Of a stretch of 14,360 nucleotides of DNA, positions 12,681-14,360 are shown piece by piece. The notes below the pieces were generated by a model. It saw only the letters and a program-made list of their open reading frames with translations. It was not told the origin of the DNA and searched no databases. The DNA comes from JANNOG01 sp050329835. Lineage in GTDB: Bacteria; Actinomycetota; Actinomycetes; Actinomycetales; JBBAYJ01. Location of the stretch: NCBI GenBank assembly GCA_050329835.1, contig JBHJOJ010000080.1, positions 1 through 14,360 of the forward strand, given 5' to 3'. Numbering within the stretch: the stretch's first letter is position 1; the number at the start of each line of letters is the position of its first letter. Made by a program: the position numbers and the translations under genes.

Positions 12681-12696
12681 ACCCGGGACTCCGGGT
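12681..12696 (-). terminator. Small hairpin at the thioredoxin-domain gene stop
   Basis: ACCCGG and CCGGGT form a 6-bp stem with a 4-nt loop, beginning at the last base of the stop codon. It is a weak terminator candidate for the gene ending at 12696. Confidence 0.35.
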
Positions 12697-14360
12697 CAGT
12701 GGAGGAACTCCTCGCGGGCCCCGACCGCGCGGGCGAGCTCGGCCGGGTCGGTGACCGGGAGCCGGCAGACGAAGCCACGGCAGACGTGTGCCGCCGGCAG
12801 GTCCTCGACCTCGCCGCGGTCGGCCAGCAGGGCCGGCTCCGTGCCGCCGGGCTCCCCGACGGCCACCACGGCACCGGGCGCGGCGGCGGCGAGCGCCACC
12901 CGGTGCAGGGCATCCCGCCGGGGACCGGGGCGGCCCACGACCGCGATCTCGCGGGGCCCGTCGAGGACCGCGTGCACGCTCGCCCACCACCAGCCCGCGA
13001 ACCGGGGCGCCTGCGCCATCAGAGGCTCGACCGCGACCAGGGCCGCCTCCGCCGCCTCGCGGTACCGGGAACGGCCGGTGAGCGCGGCGGCCCGGAGCAG
13101 GGCCCCGGCCGCCGCCGACCCGCCGGACGGATAGGCGTTGTCCGAGGGGTCCCGGGGGCGGCGGACCGCGGCCAGCGCGTCGTCGAGGGCGTCGGCGGCC
13201 ACGTCGTGGAGGACCCCGGGGACGCCCGGGTCGGCGAAGCGGTCGAGCACGGCGTCGAGTAGCCGGAGCGCGGCCTCGACCCAGCGCGGGTCGCCGTCGA
13301 CGCCGGCCAGCACCAGCAGGCCCTCGGCGACGTCCCCGTGGTCCTCCAGGACGCCGAGCGGCTCGCCGGCGACGCCGTCGCGCGACACCCGGCGCAAGCG
13401 GGTTCCGCCGCCCGCCCCGGCGTCCCCCGGGACGAGATGGAGCCGCAGCAGCAGCGCCGCCGCCGACTGCGCGGCCGCGACGAGGTCGGGCCGGTCGAGC
13501 AGGGCCCCGCACTCCGCCAGGGCAGCGACGGCGAGCCCGTTCCAGGCGGCCACCACCTTGTCGTCCCGGCCCGGTCGCGGACGGGATCCGCGGACTGCGA
13601 CCAGCCGGGACCGCACCTCCCGCCAGCGGGCCGCCTCGCCCGGGTCCGCCCAGGGGTCGCGGACGAGCCGCAGCGTCGACGCCCCGCCGTGGAACGTCCC
13701 GGCGTCGGTGACGCCGAGGAGGTCGGCCGCCCACCCGCCGTCGACGTCCCCGAGTGCGGCCCGCAGCAGCGCCGGCGTCCAGACGTACGTGAGGCCCTCG
13801 GCGCCGTGCCCCCCGGACGGCAGGGCGTCGGCCAGGTCCGCCAGCTCGGGCTCGCCCGCGGCCGGCCCGTCGACCGGGGTGTCGGCGTCCAGGCTGGACG
13901 CCAGGCCGCCCTCGGCGGTGCCGAGCTCGCGGACCATCCAGTCGCAGGTCTCCTCCGCGACCCGGCGGCCCGCGGGCTCCCCGGTGAGCCGCCACCAGTG
14001 CAGGTAGACCCGGGCCAGCTGGGCGTTGTCGTACAGCATCTTCTCGAAGTGCGGCACCACCCATTCCCGGTCCACGGCGTACCGGGCGAACCCGCCGCCC
14101 AGCTGGTCGTACATGCCGGACCGGGCCATCGCCGACAGCGTGCGCCCGGCCAGGTCGCGGGCGGTCGCCGCGGTGGCGGCCCCGCTCGCGGCGTGGCGCA
14201 GGAGGAACTCCAGCACCATCGACGGCGGGAACTTCGGGGCACCGCCGAAACCGCCGTGCCCGGCGTCCTCCTCCGCCGCCAGCCGGGCGACGGCCGTGGC
14301 CGTCGCCGCCCCGGTCAGCGGCGGCCGGTCGTCACCGGCGGGCGCGGCGACCGGCGCCCC
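12696..14360 (-). CDS. YyaL/SSP411 (DUF255) thioredoxin-domain protein, N-terminus outside the window
   Basis: The window holds the last 554 residues; the 5' end runs off at 14360. The frame stays open to the edge and reads GFGGAPKFPPSMVLEFLLRH, a hallmark just after the N-terminal thioredoxin-like domain of this family (bacterial YyaL, human SPATA20). The rest is the (alpha/alpha) barrel related to N-acylglucosamine 2-epimerases and glycosidases: SGMYDQLGGGFARYAVD, WVVPHFEKMLYDNAQLARVY, DDKVVAAWNGLAVAALAE and DPSDNAYPSGGSAAAGALL. Family members are usually 650-700 residues, so about 110-130 residues, including the thioredoxin fold and its CxxC-like site, lie beyond the window. The reaction is not established; a redox or sugar-related role is only suggested by the domains. 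An internal ATG at 14219 is not the real start because homology continues upstream. Confidence 0.93.
   Translation of the reverse strand, partial: GAPVAAPAGDDRPPLTGAATATAVARLAAEEDAGHGGFGGAPKFPPSMVLEFLLRHAASGAATAATARDLAGRTLSAMARSGMYDQLGGGFARYAVDREWVVPHFEKMLYDNAQLARVYLHWWRLTGEPAGRRVAEETCDWMVRELGTAEGGLASSLDADTPVDGPAAGEPELADLADALPSGGHGAEGLTYVWTPALLRAALGDVDGGWAADLLGVTDAGTFHGGASTLRLVRDPWADPGEAARWREVRSRLVAVRGSRPRPGRDDKVVAAWNGLAVAALAECGALLDRPDLVAAAQSAAALLLRLHLVPGDAGAGGGTRLRRVSRDGVAGEPLGVLEDHGDVAEGLLVLAGVDGDPRWVEAALRLLDAVLDRFADPGVPGVLHDVAADALDDALAAVRRPRDPSDNAYPSGGSAAAGALLRAAALTGRSRYREAAEAALVAVEPLMAQAPRFAGWWWASVHAVLDGPREIAVVGRPGPRRDALHRVALAAAAPGAVVAVGEPGGTEPALLADRGEVEDLPAAHVCRGFVCRLPVTDPAELARAVGAREEFLH

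Overview
The window is very GC-rich, with codon third positions almost all G or C, GTG starts, GGAGG-type ribosome binding sites and several starts that look leaderless. Together with the gene content (a mycobacterial-type Sdh1 operon, an Rv1086-like short-chain Z-prenyl synthase divergent from a hemolysin III gene, PIN-PhoH, and CIRCE plus HAIR heat-shock operators) this points to the chromosome of a high-GC actinomycete, probably near Mycobacteriales, Pseudonocardiales or Geodermatophilales. The genus cannot be told. No integrase, transposase, CRISPR array, tRNA or rRNA was seen.

Layout. 1-1300 (minus): a BtuF-like substrate-binding lipoprotein behind a cobalamin riboswitch whose expression platform can hide the ribosome binding site in a hairpin. 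1300-2013 (minus): a DUF1264 (OBAP-like) protein. 2166-5889 (plus): a tight four-gene operon of a small conserved protein, the SdhC-type membrane anchor, the SdhA flavoprotein and the SdhB iron-sulfur subunit, ended by a 12-bp hairpin. 5973-6419 (minus): Hsp20, convergent with the sdh operon, with a perfect CIRCE and a near-consensus HAIR upstream. 6548-8592 (minus): a Uma2-family nuclease-like protein and a PIN-PhoH ATPase. 8716-9477 (minus) and 9571-10284 (plus): a Z-prenyl diphosphate synthase and a hemolysin III/PAQR membrane protein, divergent around a nested palindrome. 10347-12064 (minus): a conserved hypothetical protein and an extended-SDR nucleotide-sugar enzyme. 12130-12600: the C-terminal half of a CPBP protease abutting an antisense winged-HTH fragment, both apparently broken. 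12696-14360 (minus): a YyaL/SSP411-type thioredoxin-domain protein whose N-terminus lies outside the window.

How it fits together. Most of this is housekeeping: B12 uptake under B12 control, respiration, heat-shock control and isoprenoid chemistry. The sdh1 operon, its small leading gene and the Hsp20 gene match, from memory, the M. tuberculosis Rv0247c-Rv0251c cluster, but here hsp20 sits at the other end and faces the operon. I do not see a clear new multi-gene system. The most rewarding items are the dual HrcA/HspR operator layout, the riboswitch expression platform, the Cys/His cluster in the Sdh membrane anchor, the nested palindrome at 9527-9559 and the broken-gene junction near 12390.
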